From NCBI GenBank assembly GCA_002844335.1, contig CP019154.1, positions 1,550,001-1,614,000 of the forward strand: DNA of 64,000 nucleotides. The letters run 5' to 3'. The translations under genes and the position numbers were made by a program. Numbering within the stretch: the stretch's first letter is position 1; the number at the start of each line of letters is the position of its first letter. This document shows positions 17,251 to 25,695 of this stretch, piece by piece. A model generated the notes under the pieces. It was not told the origin of the DNA, ran no database searches, and worked only from the letters and a program-made list of their open reading frames with translations. This DNA comes from Haloarcula taiwanensis. Lineage in GTDB: Archaea; Halobacteriota; Halobacteria; Halobacteriales; Haloarculaceae.

Positions 17251-17736
17251 CTATTCAATTGTTATCCTCGGGACCGTTGGAACAGACTGTGCCATCTTTG
17301 GCTACAGCGGTTCGGCCAGTACACGCCAACGATTGCCATCTGCACATTGATATAGTGAAAAAGGACGATCTGCTTCCCTTGTTATAAGCTTACTACTGTA
17401 TTTTCAGCTGTGAGGGAGGACAATTCCACCAGCAGCGGTTCTACGTACGGGTTTGTGTGATTTGACTGACTGTAATGGAGAGTACCCGTTGTTAAGCGGA
17501 TATTCCGAGAGGGACTCGCAAATGAATTTGCGCGACGTGGTCACGGCGCTTCCTGGGTATCTCTGCGTTTGTACCGAGTGCTCATAGCGGAGAGGTGAGA
17601 CTCAGCAGCAAAGGGACGACCAGACTTTCAGAATGATCCGATCGGGGATCCAGTATCAAACAGCAGCGCTGTAACGTATCGCCCAACGTCTGTATACACC
17701 TCTTAACAAAAAATATTCACTCAGAATACACTTCGC
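17251..17736. other. Intergenic region with divergent promoters
   Basis: 486 bases between the divergent exporter and GT2 genes. It holds the GT2 promoter at its right end. A 21-codon frame from ATG 17522 is the only start-stop unit I noted, and it looks incidental. No repeats or RNA were recognised. Confidence 0.4.
17708..17717 (+). promoter_or_regulatory. TATA box of the GT2 gene
   Basis: AAAAATATTC is centred about 24 bases before ATG 17737, consistent with a leaderless transcript. Confidence 0.55.
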
Positions 17737-18669
17737 ATGGGCAGAAAAATATCGGTGATTATCCCCACTCACTACCGAAATGACCTCCTCCCCACAGCGA
17801 TCGAAAGCGTGGCCCGACAGGATTACGAACCCGTCGAGCTGATCGTAGTTGATGACTCGGGCGAAGGGTACGCCGAACCGGTGCTTGCAGAGTACGACGA
17901 GGTGATAGACAAGCCGATAATAAAAGAGGAGAACGAGGGGTGGCAGGCAGCCTACACGACTGGAATCGAGCAGTCGACCGGCGAGTACATCCAGTTTCTG
18001 GACGACGACGACTACCTCTACGAGACGAAACTGAAAAAAACGGCGAACGTTCTCGACCAGAACCCGGAGGTCGGTGTTTCGTACTGCGGCGTAGTCCGTG
18101 GTGATGAGGGGGATTTCTACCCAAAACAGGAGGTGTCAGGCCATTTTCTGGAACCAGCGCTCCGGTTCCAGACGTTTCCCATGTGGACAGGCTCGATGTT
18201 GATGGAACGAGAAGTACTGTGTGACTGCCTCCCAATGGCTGGGATGGGTGAGGAAGACGACTTGGACATCGAACTGGGCGACACAGACCTCAAAATAGAG
18301 CTCGCGAAGCGGACGAAAGCCGACTACGTCGACGAGTGTCTGACGTTCTATCGTCAAGAAGGAAACAAGTTATGGACCGGAAAACGGAGGTTTAAAAAAA
18401 TACTACAGAACATTCGTCATCAAAAAGACATATACAATCAGTATCCAGAGATACGTCGAGACCTCCTTGCAGAGTGGTACGAGCGTCAGGGACGGAACTG
18501 GCTTGACGAACAGATCTGGTCAGCGAAAGCGATACAGTGTTTTATTAAATCTGCCTACTATGAGCGGAAACAAAAGTTTCCGAGGATAATCGAGACGCTG
18601 GCCGCGATCCTCGGCCGACCTGGTGTGATGTCAGCGGTGCGCGTGAAGCGAACCTTGCTTGACGGGTAA
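17737..18669 (+). CDS. Glycosyltransferase family 2 (GT-A fold)
   Basis: 310 residues. The N-terminal GT2 signature is clear: SVIIPTHYRNDLLPTAIESV (residues 5-24), VELIVVDDSGEG near 33-44, and the DxD-type metal site in YIQFLDDDDYLYE near 86-98. TKADYVDECLTFYR near 195-208 is the usual acceptor-side beta strand. No membrane segment is seen, so it probably works at the cytoplasmic face on a nucleotide sugar and a lipid-linked acceptor. It is divergent from the ABC exporter, with a leaderless promoter. Donor sugar is unknown. Confidence 0.88.
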   Translation: MGRKISVIIPTHYRNDLLPTAIESVARQDYEPVELIVVDDSGEGYAEPVLAEYDEVIDKPIIKEENEGWQAAYTTGIEQSTGEYIQFLDDDDYLYETKLKKTANVLDQNPEVGVSYCGVVRGDEGDFYPKQEVSGHFLEPALRFQTFPMWTGSMLMEREVLCDCLPMAGMGEEDDLDIELGDTDLKIELAKRTKADYVDECLTFYRQEGNKLWTGKRRFKKILQNIRHQKDIYNQYPEIRRDLLAEWYERQGRNWLDEQIWSAKAIQCFIKSAYYERKQKFPRIIETLAAILGRPGVMSAVRVKRTLLDG

Positions 18670-18836
18670 TAAACGGACATCCAACGCCCAGTTGTGACAC
18701 AGATGGGTTCGTCGGTGGGACTTGGCGGTGGAACTGAGGCACGCATCGTGGCGGACTTCCACTTGTGCAGGGCGACGACTAGAACGGTTCGATCCACGCT
18801 ATGATTTATTCTCCCGTAGACCGTGCTTGAGAATGT

Positions 18837-20141
18837 ATGTCAGAGCAAATCCAGCAAGAGCTCGATGTCGACCGGTTTACACTGGGGCTCGTTGGGCCGG
18901 AGCAAGAATGGGCGGGCACAGTCGCCGATGGCGGGACCGTTCGCACACATACGCCCCCTGCGTGCTGGGGCCCGATGATTACCCCCGAGTTCCGCGGCGG
19001 CCACGAGGTAACGCGACCGATCCGAGTCGAGAACGCTGAACCCGGTGACGCGCTCGTCGTCCAGATCAAGGACGTCGAGGTGACGAGTGTCGCGACAAGC
19101 ACGGGCAGCATGGCCGAACGCGAGGACGCCTTCGGGAGCGACCCGTTCGTCGACCATCGGTGCCCGGAGTGTGGGACCGAGTGGCCCGACAGCGTCGTCG
19201 AGGGCACCGGCGAAGACGCGATTCGATGTGCGGACTGTGGGGCCAACGCTTCGTCTTTTGGCTTCGAGTTCGGCTACACCGTTGCCTTCGACGAGGACCG
19301 CTCCGTTGGGCTCACCGTCGGCCCCGATGGTGCTGCGGACCTCGCAGAGCGCGCCGACGAGGCGATGGCGCTGCCCGACAACTCCCGGCAACACCCGATT
19401 CTGTTGTACAAGCCCGACGAAATCCCGGGAACGCTCGGCCACCTCCGCCCGTTCATCGGGAACATCGGGACGACACCGTCGGTAGAGTTCCCCGATTCAC
19501 ACAATGCCGGTGACTTCGGCCAGTTCCTCATCGGGGCCGACCACGACTGGGGCCTCGCCGACGAAGCAGCGCTGGACGCCCGGACGGACGGTCATCTAGA
19601 CTCGAACGACGTCCGCCCGGGAGCGACGCTCATCTGCCCCGTCGAGATCGACGGCGCGGGGCTCTACGTCGGTGACTTGCACGCCAACCAGGGCGACGGC
19701 GAGCTCTCGCTTCACACAACCGACGTGAGCGGTCGCACCGAGCTCGAAGTGAGCGTTATCAAAGATCTCGATATCGACGGCCCGCTCCTGCTCCCGAACG
19801 AGTCGGACCTGCCGGATATCGCCAAGCCGTACACGGACGCCGAGCGGGAGGCGGGTGAGGCCCTCGCCGCCGACCACCACGTCGACGACGTCGTCGATGC
19901 AGCGCCGCTCCAGATAATCGGGTCCGGTGCCACGATCAACGACGCCACCGAGAACGCGTTCGCACGGGCTGGGACGCTCTTCGATATGTCAGAGGGAGAG
20001 GTCCGAGCGAGATGCACGTTCACTGGCGGTGTCGAGATCGCCCGACTGCCCGGCGTCGTACAGCTCTCGATGCTCGCCCCGATGTCCCTCCTCGAAGAAC
20101 GGGGACTGGCCGATACCGTCCGCGAACAGTACAACCTCTAG
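18837..20141 (+). CDS. Acetamidase/formamidase family protein with inserted zinc ribbon
   Basis: 434 residues. Family marks are TPPACWGPMITPEF near 40, VENAEPGDALVVQIKDVEV near 64-82, the metal-site segment YVGDLHANQGDGELS near 281-295, and RCTFTGGVEIARLPGV near 392. Known members hydrolyse formamide or acetamide to the acid and ammonia. Unusually, CPECG (near 110) and CADCG (near 129) form a four-Cys zinc ribbon inserted in the N-terminal half. A TATA-like GATTTATT is centred 30 bases upstream of ATG 18837. It has no operon partner; the SAMP-like gene converges on it 21 bases away. Confidence 0.85.
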   Translation: MSEQIQQELDVDRFTLGLVGPEQEWAGTVADGGTVRTHTPPACWGPMITPEFRGGHEVTRPIRVENAEPGDALVVQIKDVEVTSVATSTGSMAEREDAFGSDPFVDHRCPECGTEWPDSVVEGTGEDAIRCADCGANASSFGFEFGYTVAFDEDRSVGLTVGPDGAADLAERADEAMALPDNSRQHPILLYKPDEIPGTLGHLRPFIGNIGTTPSVEFPDSHNAGDFGQFLIGADHDWGLADEAALDARTDGHLDSNDVRPGATLICPVEIDGAGLYVGDLHANQGDGELSLHTTDVSGRTELEVSVIKDLDIDGPLLLPNESDLPDIAKPYTDAEREAGEALAADHHVDDVVDAAPLQIIGSGATINDATENAFARAGTLFDMSEGEVRARCTFTGGVEIARLPGVVQLSMLAPMSLLEERGLADTVREQYNL

Positions 20142-20162
20142 CAGCACAGCGTCCGTCTGTGT

Positions 20163-20423
20163 TCACCCGCCGCGCATTGCGGGAAAAATCTCGACTGACG
20201 CGCCGGGCGGAACTCGGTCCGAGTACTCAGCGTTGTCGCCGTCGACCATCACACGGACGCTTGGTCTGAGTTCGCCGGCGTCGTTGACCAGTTGGGGCTC
20301 CGCACGCGGGTACGCGTCAATGAAGGCCGCAATTACAGCCTCCACCGTGTCGCCGTCTACCGGAACTTCGACTGTCTTCGACCCCGTCGCCGCCCGAAGC
20401 GGCCCGTACACAGTCACATCCAC
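20163..20423 (-). CDS. Ubiquitin-like/MoaD-family small archaeal modifier protein
   Basis: 86 residues with a beta-grasp pattern: MDVTVYGPLRAATGSKTVEV at the start, an alpha helix around AVIAAFIDAYP, VRVMVDGDN, and a C-terminal tail EIFPAMRGG ending in Gly-Gly, the conjugation or thiocarboxylation end of MoaD, ThiS and SAMPs. It could deliver sulfur to molybdopterin or tRNA thiolation, or be conjugated to lysines by the E1-like UbaA known in haloarchaea. Several such proteins occur per haloarchaeal genome, so I give no specific symbol. No E1 or MoaE gene is nearby. Confidence 0.82.
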   Translation of the reverse strand: MDVTVYGPLRAATGSKTVEVPVDGDTVEAVIAAFIDAYPRAEPQLVNDAGELRPSVRVMVDGDNAEYSDRVPPGASVEIFPAMRGG

Positions 20424-20561
20424 ACTGCTCAGTCACGTCCCAGTCCTCAAAAAGACCGGGCCCCGTCTCGAAATCGCTGCCAGATAAGACCTGATTCACC
20501 GGCAAGCGGAGGTCACGGACGTGGGCGGCTCTGTGGAACAGCCAGTGGCGGTGAGGGCGTG

Positions 20562-21377
20562 TCACATAACAACCGTGGTGTCGGTGAGAAATTCTCGCTT
20601 CGCTCGTTTGGCCTCTGGCCCCTCGGACACGAGCCCGGGTTCCGATGCGGTGTCATCAAACCGGTTCGGATCCGGCGAGACGGCCTCGAGAATCTCGGTG
20701 AATGTTGCGCCCTGTCTGCCAGTGATATGGACGAACCCGCCACGTCGGCGCTGCTCAAACGGCGTCGTCTCCGGATCCGGGAATGCGTCCCGAATACAGC
20801 TGACGTTCTCGCGGAGGTACGCCGAAGCGTCGTACTGGGAATACTGACAGTCGGCATAGAGCTGCTCTTTGTTTCGCTCGTTGAGGTCAGCCTCGACGTG
20901 CTTGGATGACTCGTACCGCACCCCCACGGGGGAGATATCGCCAGTGAGGAAACTGAGGTTGACAGTGAAGCAATCCGGGTATCGGAGAATCAGTAGAAAG
21001 AATATCTGCTCGTCAACGGTGTAGCGTTCCTGCAAGCGATAATAACACTCCAAGTAATACGCCGCGAGCGCCCCGATCCAGTCGTCACGCTCACCGTTGA
21101 GATACGCGGTTGCGACTTCATAATAGTCCTCGCCAGCGACCTGCTGTAGGCGATGCTCGAAGCTCTGTCTCATTTCGTCCAGTTCGTCCTCGTACACTTC
21201 CGTCAGGGGCACGTCTGGGTCGTCGAGTAACTCGCTCTTTCGCTCGCCGGCCGCCGCAATTCGCATCATATTCTCGTGTACGGATCGCTCCGCCTCCACA
21301 TCTGGGAGCGGGACTCGAACAGCCTGTTGGCGAAGGATCTCCGAGCCGGACTCCATACGCTCACGCCAGTCAGTCAT
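20562..21377 (-). CDS. Uncharacterised haloarchaeal protein, soluble and mostly helical
   Basis: 271 residues from ATG 21377 (MTDWRERMESG), with a TATA-like GATTAATACT centred 29 bases upstream. I do not recognise a family. It is acidic, rich in Glu, Arg and Tyr, without signal peptide or membrane helix. A Tyr-rich stretch (EDYYEVATAYLNGERDDW, then AALAAYYLECYYRLQER) near 90-125 suggests amphipathic helices. VHITGRQG near 225 is a short motif with possible loop function. The C-terminal 50 residues look disordered. An extension to TTG 21401 would lie across the promoter and is unlikely. Confidence 0.6.
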   Translation of the reverse strand: MTDWRERMESGSEILRQQAVRVPLPDVEAERSVHENMMRIAAAGERKSELLDDPDVPLTEVYEDELDEMRQSFEHRLQQVAGEDYYEVATAYLNGERDDWIGALAAYYLECYYRLQERYTVDEQIFFLLILRYPDCFTVNLSFLTGDISPVGVRYESSKHVEADLNERNKEQLYADCQYSQYDASAYLRENVSCIRDAFPDPETTPFEQRRRGGFVHITGRQGATFTEILEAVSPDPNRFDDTASEPGLVSEGPEAKRAKREFLTDTTVVM

Positions 21378-21494
21378 AGATGTATGTCTGGTTGCTTCCA
21401 AGTATTAATCATTTGTAGATACCCCAGAGTTGTAACCGATGACAAGCACCCAGAAGAAGTTTACAAGCCGAGTAGAAACTAGCGTGACGCTACT

Positions 21495-22061
21495 ATGCCC
21501 TCCAAGCAAGCCGTCAGTAGCCTCGGGAGTCTGCTCGCCGTACTCGGACTCTCCAGGGTCGCAACAGCACAATCTACAGCCCCTGGTGGCGTCGGTGATC
21601 CGGCCCTCAACGTCGTCATCCGGTTCGGTGTCGGGTTCATCATTCTCGCGGTGTTGGGCGCCGCAGCCGCCGCCATCGGCCCGACGTACACGACGAATGC
21701 CGTGCGAGAGATTCAGGACGACCCCGGCGGGGCAATCGGCTGGGGCGTCCTCGTCGGCATTCTGGTCCCTATCGGACTGGTACTGCTCGCACTGACCGTC
21801 ATCGGCGCGCTGATCTCGATTCCCGGGTTGCTCCTTCTCGGCGTCCTCGGTATCGTCGGCACCGGGATTACCGCCGTCTGGGTCGGCAACTCGGTCATCG
21901 GCGACGACGGGACCGTCAGGGCGACGGACGGGGTCGCCGGCGGGTTGTTACTGGCCGTCCCCTTCGCGATTCCAATCGTCGGCGGCCTCCTCCTCAACCT
22001 CATCACGCTCGTCGGTCTGGGCGTGGTCGGCCGGGACCTGTACGAGAGTTGGACGGACTGA
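21495..22061 (+). CDS. Small polytopic membrane protein
   Basis: 188 residues. An apparent signal sequence (about residues 1-26, ending SRVATAQS) is followed by a helix (FGVGFIILAVLGAAAAAIG), an extramembrane segment with NAVREIQDDPGGAIGW, and three to four further Gly/Leu/Val-rich helices up to about 175, ending RDLYESWTD. This layout resembles haloarchaeal cytoskeletal-like or DUF-type membrane proteins without a known role. It starts at ATG 21495. It is divergent from the uncharacterised gene at 20562-21377 and stands alone. Confidence 0.65.
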   Translation: MPSKQAVSSLGSLLAVLGLSRVATAQSTAPGGVGDPALNVVIRFGVGFIILAVLGAAAAAIGPTYTTNAVREIQDDPGGAIGWGVLVGILVPIGLVLLALTVIGALISIPGLLLLGVLGIVGTGITAVWVGNSVIGDDGTVRATDGVAGGLLLAVPFAIPIVGGLLLNLITLVGLGVVGRDLYESWTD

Positions 22062-22205
22062 ACGGTTTCTCGGGTTCTACCGCAATGGTCCGCAGGACAC
22101 GCTCACAAACACATCCTCGATAACGGGTGAGCTGTCAGGTACCAGCGTGTACCGGTCCGATACGGGTCGAACAAACTGAGAACGCTCGCTATTCATCCCA
22201 GACGA

Positions 22206-22712
22206 TCAAACCTCAGTGTCGGTTTGTTCCTGGTTATTGGAGCAATTTACAAGATACTCGATGGTGCGAGACGTCGTCGTTTCGGCGGTGACACCTGCGC
22301 CGGTAGCAGTGACATCGAACGCGACGGTCGCGCGGTGTTGTCCGGGTGACTGGCAAGCTATTGTCGCCGGCACGTCGAACGCGTCACCAATACCGGCTGA
22401 AACACTGGTCGTCTCCATCGCGTCTGCCTTGACGGTCAGCCCATCGCCGGCAGTAACGGTGACTGTGACAGCAAAGTCGACCGGTTGTGTGAAGCGATTA
22501 CGGACAGTTACGACCGTCACTTCGTGAGCACCACTCCCCTCAAGACGAACGGTATCATCGGAGTAGAGCAGCGACATGTACGCGTCTTTGTCGGCGACGA
22601 CATTGACCGTCGCATCGCGCTCGACTGACGCCGCACTGTAACTCCCAGTTCCAACAGCGAAGCTTGCAACGACCACCAGCGCACACAGAACCAACACCCG
22701 TCTACGCATCAT
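22206..22712 (-). CDS. Secreted TasA/DUF1102-like protein
   Basis: 168 residues. A signal peptide (RRRVLVLCALVVVASFAVG) runs straight into GTGSYSAASVERDATVNVVA, the start signature of DUF1102/camelysin-type proteins that are cleaved by SipW-like signal peptidases. A beta-sandwich with VTVVTVRNRFTQPVDFAVTV follows and one Cys pair (CQSPGQ, VNCSNN) could form a disulfide. It overlaps the stop of the upstream membrane regulator by 11 bases (22702-22712), so the two are cotranscribed and likely coupled. Partners in the same locus are the second DUF1102 protein, the signal peptidase and DUF5305. It may be a structural surface or fibre protein. Confidence 0.7.
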   Translation of the reverse strand: MMRRRVLVLCALVVVASFAVGTGSYSAASVERDATVNVVADKDAYMSLLYSDDTVRLEGSGAHEVTVVTVRNRFTQPVDFAVTVTVTAGDGLTVKADAMETTSVSAGIGDAFDVPATIACQSPGQHRATVAFDVTATGAGVTAETTTSRTIEYLVNCSNNQEQTDTEV

Positions 22713-23349
22713 CTACCTCCGGTGGAACGGCGTTCGAACCGATACGCATCTGGCGTGAGAGGACGTAGTGACACGCTGATGAGACGGTAAACACAGCGAT
22801 CAGGAACACAGTCCACCCAACGAACGGGACAGCCGCGAACGGCTTGATACCCGCGTAGGCTAGCGATGTAAGGACGATTCCGATACTGCTGAGGCCCACG
22901 TAATAAAGACTCCAAGGAATATCGTAGCGGTCGACGAGTTCGAGATATATGTCGAGGTCGGCTGCGGACTCGGTGAGTCGCACGTCCCCTTCCCGCTGGT
23001 CAAACTCTATAACGCCCATATCAGCCATTTTAGGCAGATGAAACTGCTGGAGTGAGGTGTACACAGTCTTGCGCTCACTCGCCGAGATTTCGGCCACGCT
23101 GGTCTCGTTCTCCCAAGCGGCAACTTGCTCGGCGAGATCCGAGAGCGAAGTAGGGTCTGGCGTGCCGCTCAGGAACTGAATAGCATATCGTCGCCGCCGA
23201 TTACTGAGCATCTCAAATGCGTCGTCTCGCGACAGTTCATCCGGTTCTGTGTCCGACTCGATAGCGGTGTCCGATCCGGTCTCCGTCGAAGCATCTCCAA
23301 ATACGTTTGTAGACTGGTCACCAGCCGCCCTTGTCGATGTCTTGCTCAT
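22702..23349 (-). CDS. Winged-helix regulator with two membrane helices (DUF7344-like)
   Basis: 215 residues. A disordered acidic N-terminus (1-38) is followed by a winged-helix domain starting SRDDAFEMLSNRRRRYAIQF (near 40), with LSDLAEQVAAWE and ASERKTVYTSLQQFHLPKM as the helix pair and GVIEFDQREGDVRLT as the wing. Two hydrophobic helices follow (SLYYVGLSSIGIVLTSLAYA; FVGWTVFLIAVFTVSSACH). The fold is ArsR-like and common in haloarchaea. Membrane attachment suggests it senses envelope state and represses or activates at the membrane. It is cotranscribed with the TasA-like gene and divergent from the DUF1102/SipW operon, which is the natural target. Confidence 0.8.
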   Translation of the reverse strand: MSKTSTRAAGDQSTNVFGDASTETGSDTAIESDTEPDELSRDDAFEMLSNRRRRYAIQFLSGTPDPTSLSDLAEQVAAWENETSVAEISASERKTVYTSLQQFHLPKMADMGVIEFDQREGDVRLTESAADLDIYLELVDRYDIPWSLYYVGLSSIGIVLTSLAYAGIKPFAAVPFVGWTVFLIAVFTVSSACHYVLSRQMRIGSNAVPPEVDDA

Positions 23350-23767
23350 ATTATCCCCAGCCCCTTGCTTAGATACCGGTCGTTGCCGACGACACGACCA
23401 TGTCGTCTAAGCATTACTTTTCATGTTATGTTATAATATTATCGACTGTTTACGTATTAGTCGTCGTTTATACTTTGATACGTACAGTGACGAGTGGTAA
23501 ATTGGCAGGGTTTGTCGTGTGATCTCCCGCAAATGGCAATGTAAAACATCTAAATACCGCTATAACGGTTTGCTCTCTCAAACACAGGGTAGAAGAGACT
23601 GTATAACACCAGCCGCTGGGTCGCAAAGACCCATATCTGTGCTTCAAACACTGCAACCCGTCCTGTCAAAGAGCGGAATACAATGCCCTTGTCAGTGGTT
23701 GCATCAACTGTCACGTCCGGCCCACGACACGTGGGGGGTGGGCGTGCACGAACAAGGTGCAAAACTG
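23350..23767. other. Divergent control region of the SipW/TasA-like locus
   Basis: 418 bases. 23414-23460 is very AT-rich (TTATGTTATAATATTATCG) and suits TATA boxes for the regulator gene. 23366-23413 holds an inverted repeat. 23519-23767 is open in frame with the DUF1102 gene but reads as non-protein and precedes the signal peptide, so I treat it as a long 5' leader. Confidence 0.45.
23366..23413. promoter_or_regulatory. Inverted repeat TGCTTAGA / TCTAAGCA, possible operator or leader stem
   Basis: Perfect 8-bp arms at 23366-23373 and 23406-23413 are 32 bases apart, with partly complementary inner sequence (CGGTCGT, ACACGACC). It lies between the AT-rich promoter and ATG 23349 of the membrane regulator, so it could bind the regulator dimer or fold in the mRNA leader. 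Confidence 0.4.
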
Positions 23768-24367
23768 ATGCAACGACGCAAATTCCTGATCGGTTTAGGA
23801 TCGCTCGCGGCTGGTACAGCTGCTGCAACTGGGACTGGTGCGTTCAGCACCGTTCAAGCATCTCGTAACTTTACTGTGGGCACCACAGGTGACGCAAGTG
23901 CAGAGTTAGCACTTGAAGGAGCCAACAACGAGTATGTGACCGATGATGGGGTGGATGGTGAACTCGAAATTACTTTCGACAATCTCAACCCGGATGCAGT
24001 TACGGGTGTCAACGAACTATTCACAATCAAAAACAACGCCGATCACTCGGTAGAGGTCTGGGGAGATCCGGATGGTCCACATGCAGATAAGGTCGTCTTC
24101 GTCCGTAACGGGTACACGAATGATTCACAGGCGACGCTTCGACAATCTGATCCCCCGTCAATTAACGCTGAAATACTTGATGCAGAAGATGAAAACGGCG
24201 CTGTTGCATACACCAGCGGGACAGTCGGAAAGAATTCTGGTGGCCGGATAGAATTTGGTCCCGGTAAGCAATGGTCTTTTGCCATGATTGTTGATACGCG
24301 AGGTATCGACCCTAACGAGGAAATCCTTGACAGTGTCACTGTGTTCGCAGACAATTTTGACTCCTGA
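23768..24367 (+). CDS. DUF1102/TasA-like secreted protein with twin-arginine start
   Basis: 199 residues from ATG 23768 (MQRRKFLIGLGSLAAG). The RRKFLIG motif and Ala-rich segment suggest Tat export, as is common for folded haloarchaeal proteins. The mature start GTGAFSTVQASRNFTVGTTG matches the start of the 22206-22712 product. A beta-sandwich then carries FTIKNNADHSVEVWGDP and a C-terminal VFADNFDS. DUF1102 proteins occur next to SipW-type peptidases, which probably cleave after TGA or SFS. The gene is followed by signal peptidase and DUF5305 genes in the same direction. The role may be a fibre or matrix subunit, by analogy with bacterial TasA. Confidence 0.8.
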   Translation: MQRRKFLIGLGSLAAGTAAATGTGAFSTVQASRNFTVGTTGDASAELALEGANNEYVTDDGVDGELEITFDNLNPDAVTGVNELFTIKNNADHSVEVWGDPDGPHADKVVFVRNGYTNDSQATLRQSDPPSINAEILDAEDENGAVAYTSGTVGKNSGGRIEFGPGKQWSFAMIVDTRGIDPNEEILDSVTVFADNFDS

Positions 24368-24458
24368 GACCGCTCTCAGATAGCTGATTATTGGACCTCT
24401 TCACCTCAGTGACCGAAACTTTCGATGTAGTACTTGCCGATCACTGTCTAGCCACCAA

Positions 24459-24466
24459 TTTATTAA
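24459..24466 (+). promoter_or_regulatory. TATA box of the signal peptidase gene
   Basis: TTTATTAA is centred 27 bases before GTG 24490, which supports GTG rather than ATG 24496 as the first codon and gives this gene its own promoter. Confidence 0.55.
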
Positions 24467-24489
24467 TGTTCCTTTAGAGATAAAGCATA

Positions 24490-25647
24490 GTGTCAATGGA
24501 TCGGCTAAAAAAGTGGTTGGAGACCGCGCTTGAATCGGGGGTGATTATATTTCTCATCGCGATGGTACTCGGCCAGATACTGGGCCAACCCGTCCTCCTG
24601 GGATTTGTCACGACCGGCAGCATGCAACCGACGCTGGAACCGGGCGACGGGTTCGTCGCGATCCCCGCGGACCTCGCTGGCTCCGTTGAAGAAGGGGACG
24701 TTGTTACGTTCCGGGCCGAGGAAATCCAAGGGGGTGGACTGACAACTCACCGGGTCGTCGACAATACTGACCGCGGATACATAACACGCGGTGACAACAA
24801 TCCCTTCACCGATCAAGATAGCGACGAGCCCCCTGTAACCAACGCACAGATTGTCGCTGTCGCCTGGCAACCAGGTGGGGAAGTTGTTGCAGTTCCGGGA
24901 GTGGGGACACTCGTCAACGGAGTCCGGAATGGCCTGTCGTGGGTACAGCAACGAGCGGCATCGATATTTGGAGTGCGTTCGCTGCTGGGGACACAAGGGC
25001 TGGCATACTTGCTTCTCGGAGTCTCAGTCGGTGCGTACGTGCTCGACTTCGTGTTGAGTGGGAACCGTGATCGTGGCCGACGGGACAGCTCACGGGACAC
25101 GGGGACGAGCGTCAGGCTACTGATCGGAATCTTCGCAGCGGCGATAGTGTTGTCAGCAACAGCGACGATGGTCGCGCCGGCGGGCCCACAGGAGTTCGGC
25201 GTGGTCAGTGCTGAATTCGACTCACCGGGACCGCGCGTCATCGAACAGGGAACGACGGAGTCAACGCAGTATCGGCTCGGTAACGGTGGGTACGTTCCTG
25301 TCGTGACATATTTTGACCCTGCAACAGATGGCATCGCTGTCGAACCAAACGAGACGGTGATACCAGCCCGTTCGACAGTCAATGCGACGCTGTCGCTGAC
25401 AGCACCGCCAGAGAGGGGCTATTACCGAAAGTTCGTTGTTGAGCACCGATACCTCCTGATCCTCCCACAGTCGACGATCCGATCGCTGTATCTCGTCCAT
25501 CCGTGGCTCCCGATTATTACCATCGACGCGCTTCTCGGAGGCGCGTTTTACGTGCTCGGGACGGTGCTTGTCGACACCGGCCGTGTCAGGTCGCGGTCTC
25601 GCGATAGTCCATCCAAAATTCGTCGGCTCCTTACGCGGTTGAGATAG
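24490..25647 (+). CDS. Signal peptidase I, SipW/ER type, with extra C-terminal domain
   Basis: 385 residues. An N-terminal helix (VIIFLIAMVLGQILG) precedes the catalytic core: Ser44 in TTGSMQPTL, His87 in LTTHRVVD (in place of the bacterial Lys) and Asp102 in ITRGDNNPF. This Ser/His/Asp set is that of archaeal and SipW-type enzymes, which cleave signal peptides outside the membrane. Beyond residue about 150 lie a second helix (LAYLLLGVSVGAYVLDFVL), another near 210, an Ig-like segment with EQGTTESTQYRLGNGGYVPV, and a final helix. That is about 200 residues more than a minimal SipW, possibly to hold its substrates. It is followed after 48 bases by DUF5305. Confidence 0.88.
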   Translation: MSMDRLKKWLETALESGVIIFLIAMVLGQILGQPVLLGFVTTGSMQPTLEPGDGFVAIPADLAGSVEEGDVVTFRAEEIQGGGLTTHRVVDNTDRGYITRGDNNPFTDQDSDEPPVTNAQIVAVAWQPGGEVVAVPGVGTLVNGVRNGLSWVQQRAASIFGVRSLLGTQGLAYLLLGVSVGAYVLDFVLSGNRDRGRRDSSRDTGTSVRLLIGIFAAAIVLSATATMVAPAGPQEFGVVSAEFDSPGPRVIEQGTTESTQYRLGNGGYVPVVTYFDPATDGIAVEPNETVIPARSTVNATLSLTAPPERGYYRKFVVEHRYLLILPQSTIRSLYLVHPWLPIITIDALLGGAFYVLGTVLVDTGRVRSRSRDSPSKIRRLLTRLR

Positions 25648-25695
25648 TGTTATAACCCAAATAATTACCAATAAGACTCCATTATATCTTACACA

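Noticed and set aside
23519-23767. N-terminal extension of the DUF1102 protein to 282 residues
   Set aside because: The extension precedes a clear twin-arginine signal peptide at 23768 and has no protein-like composition.
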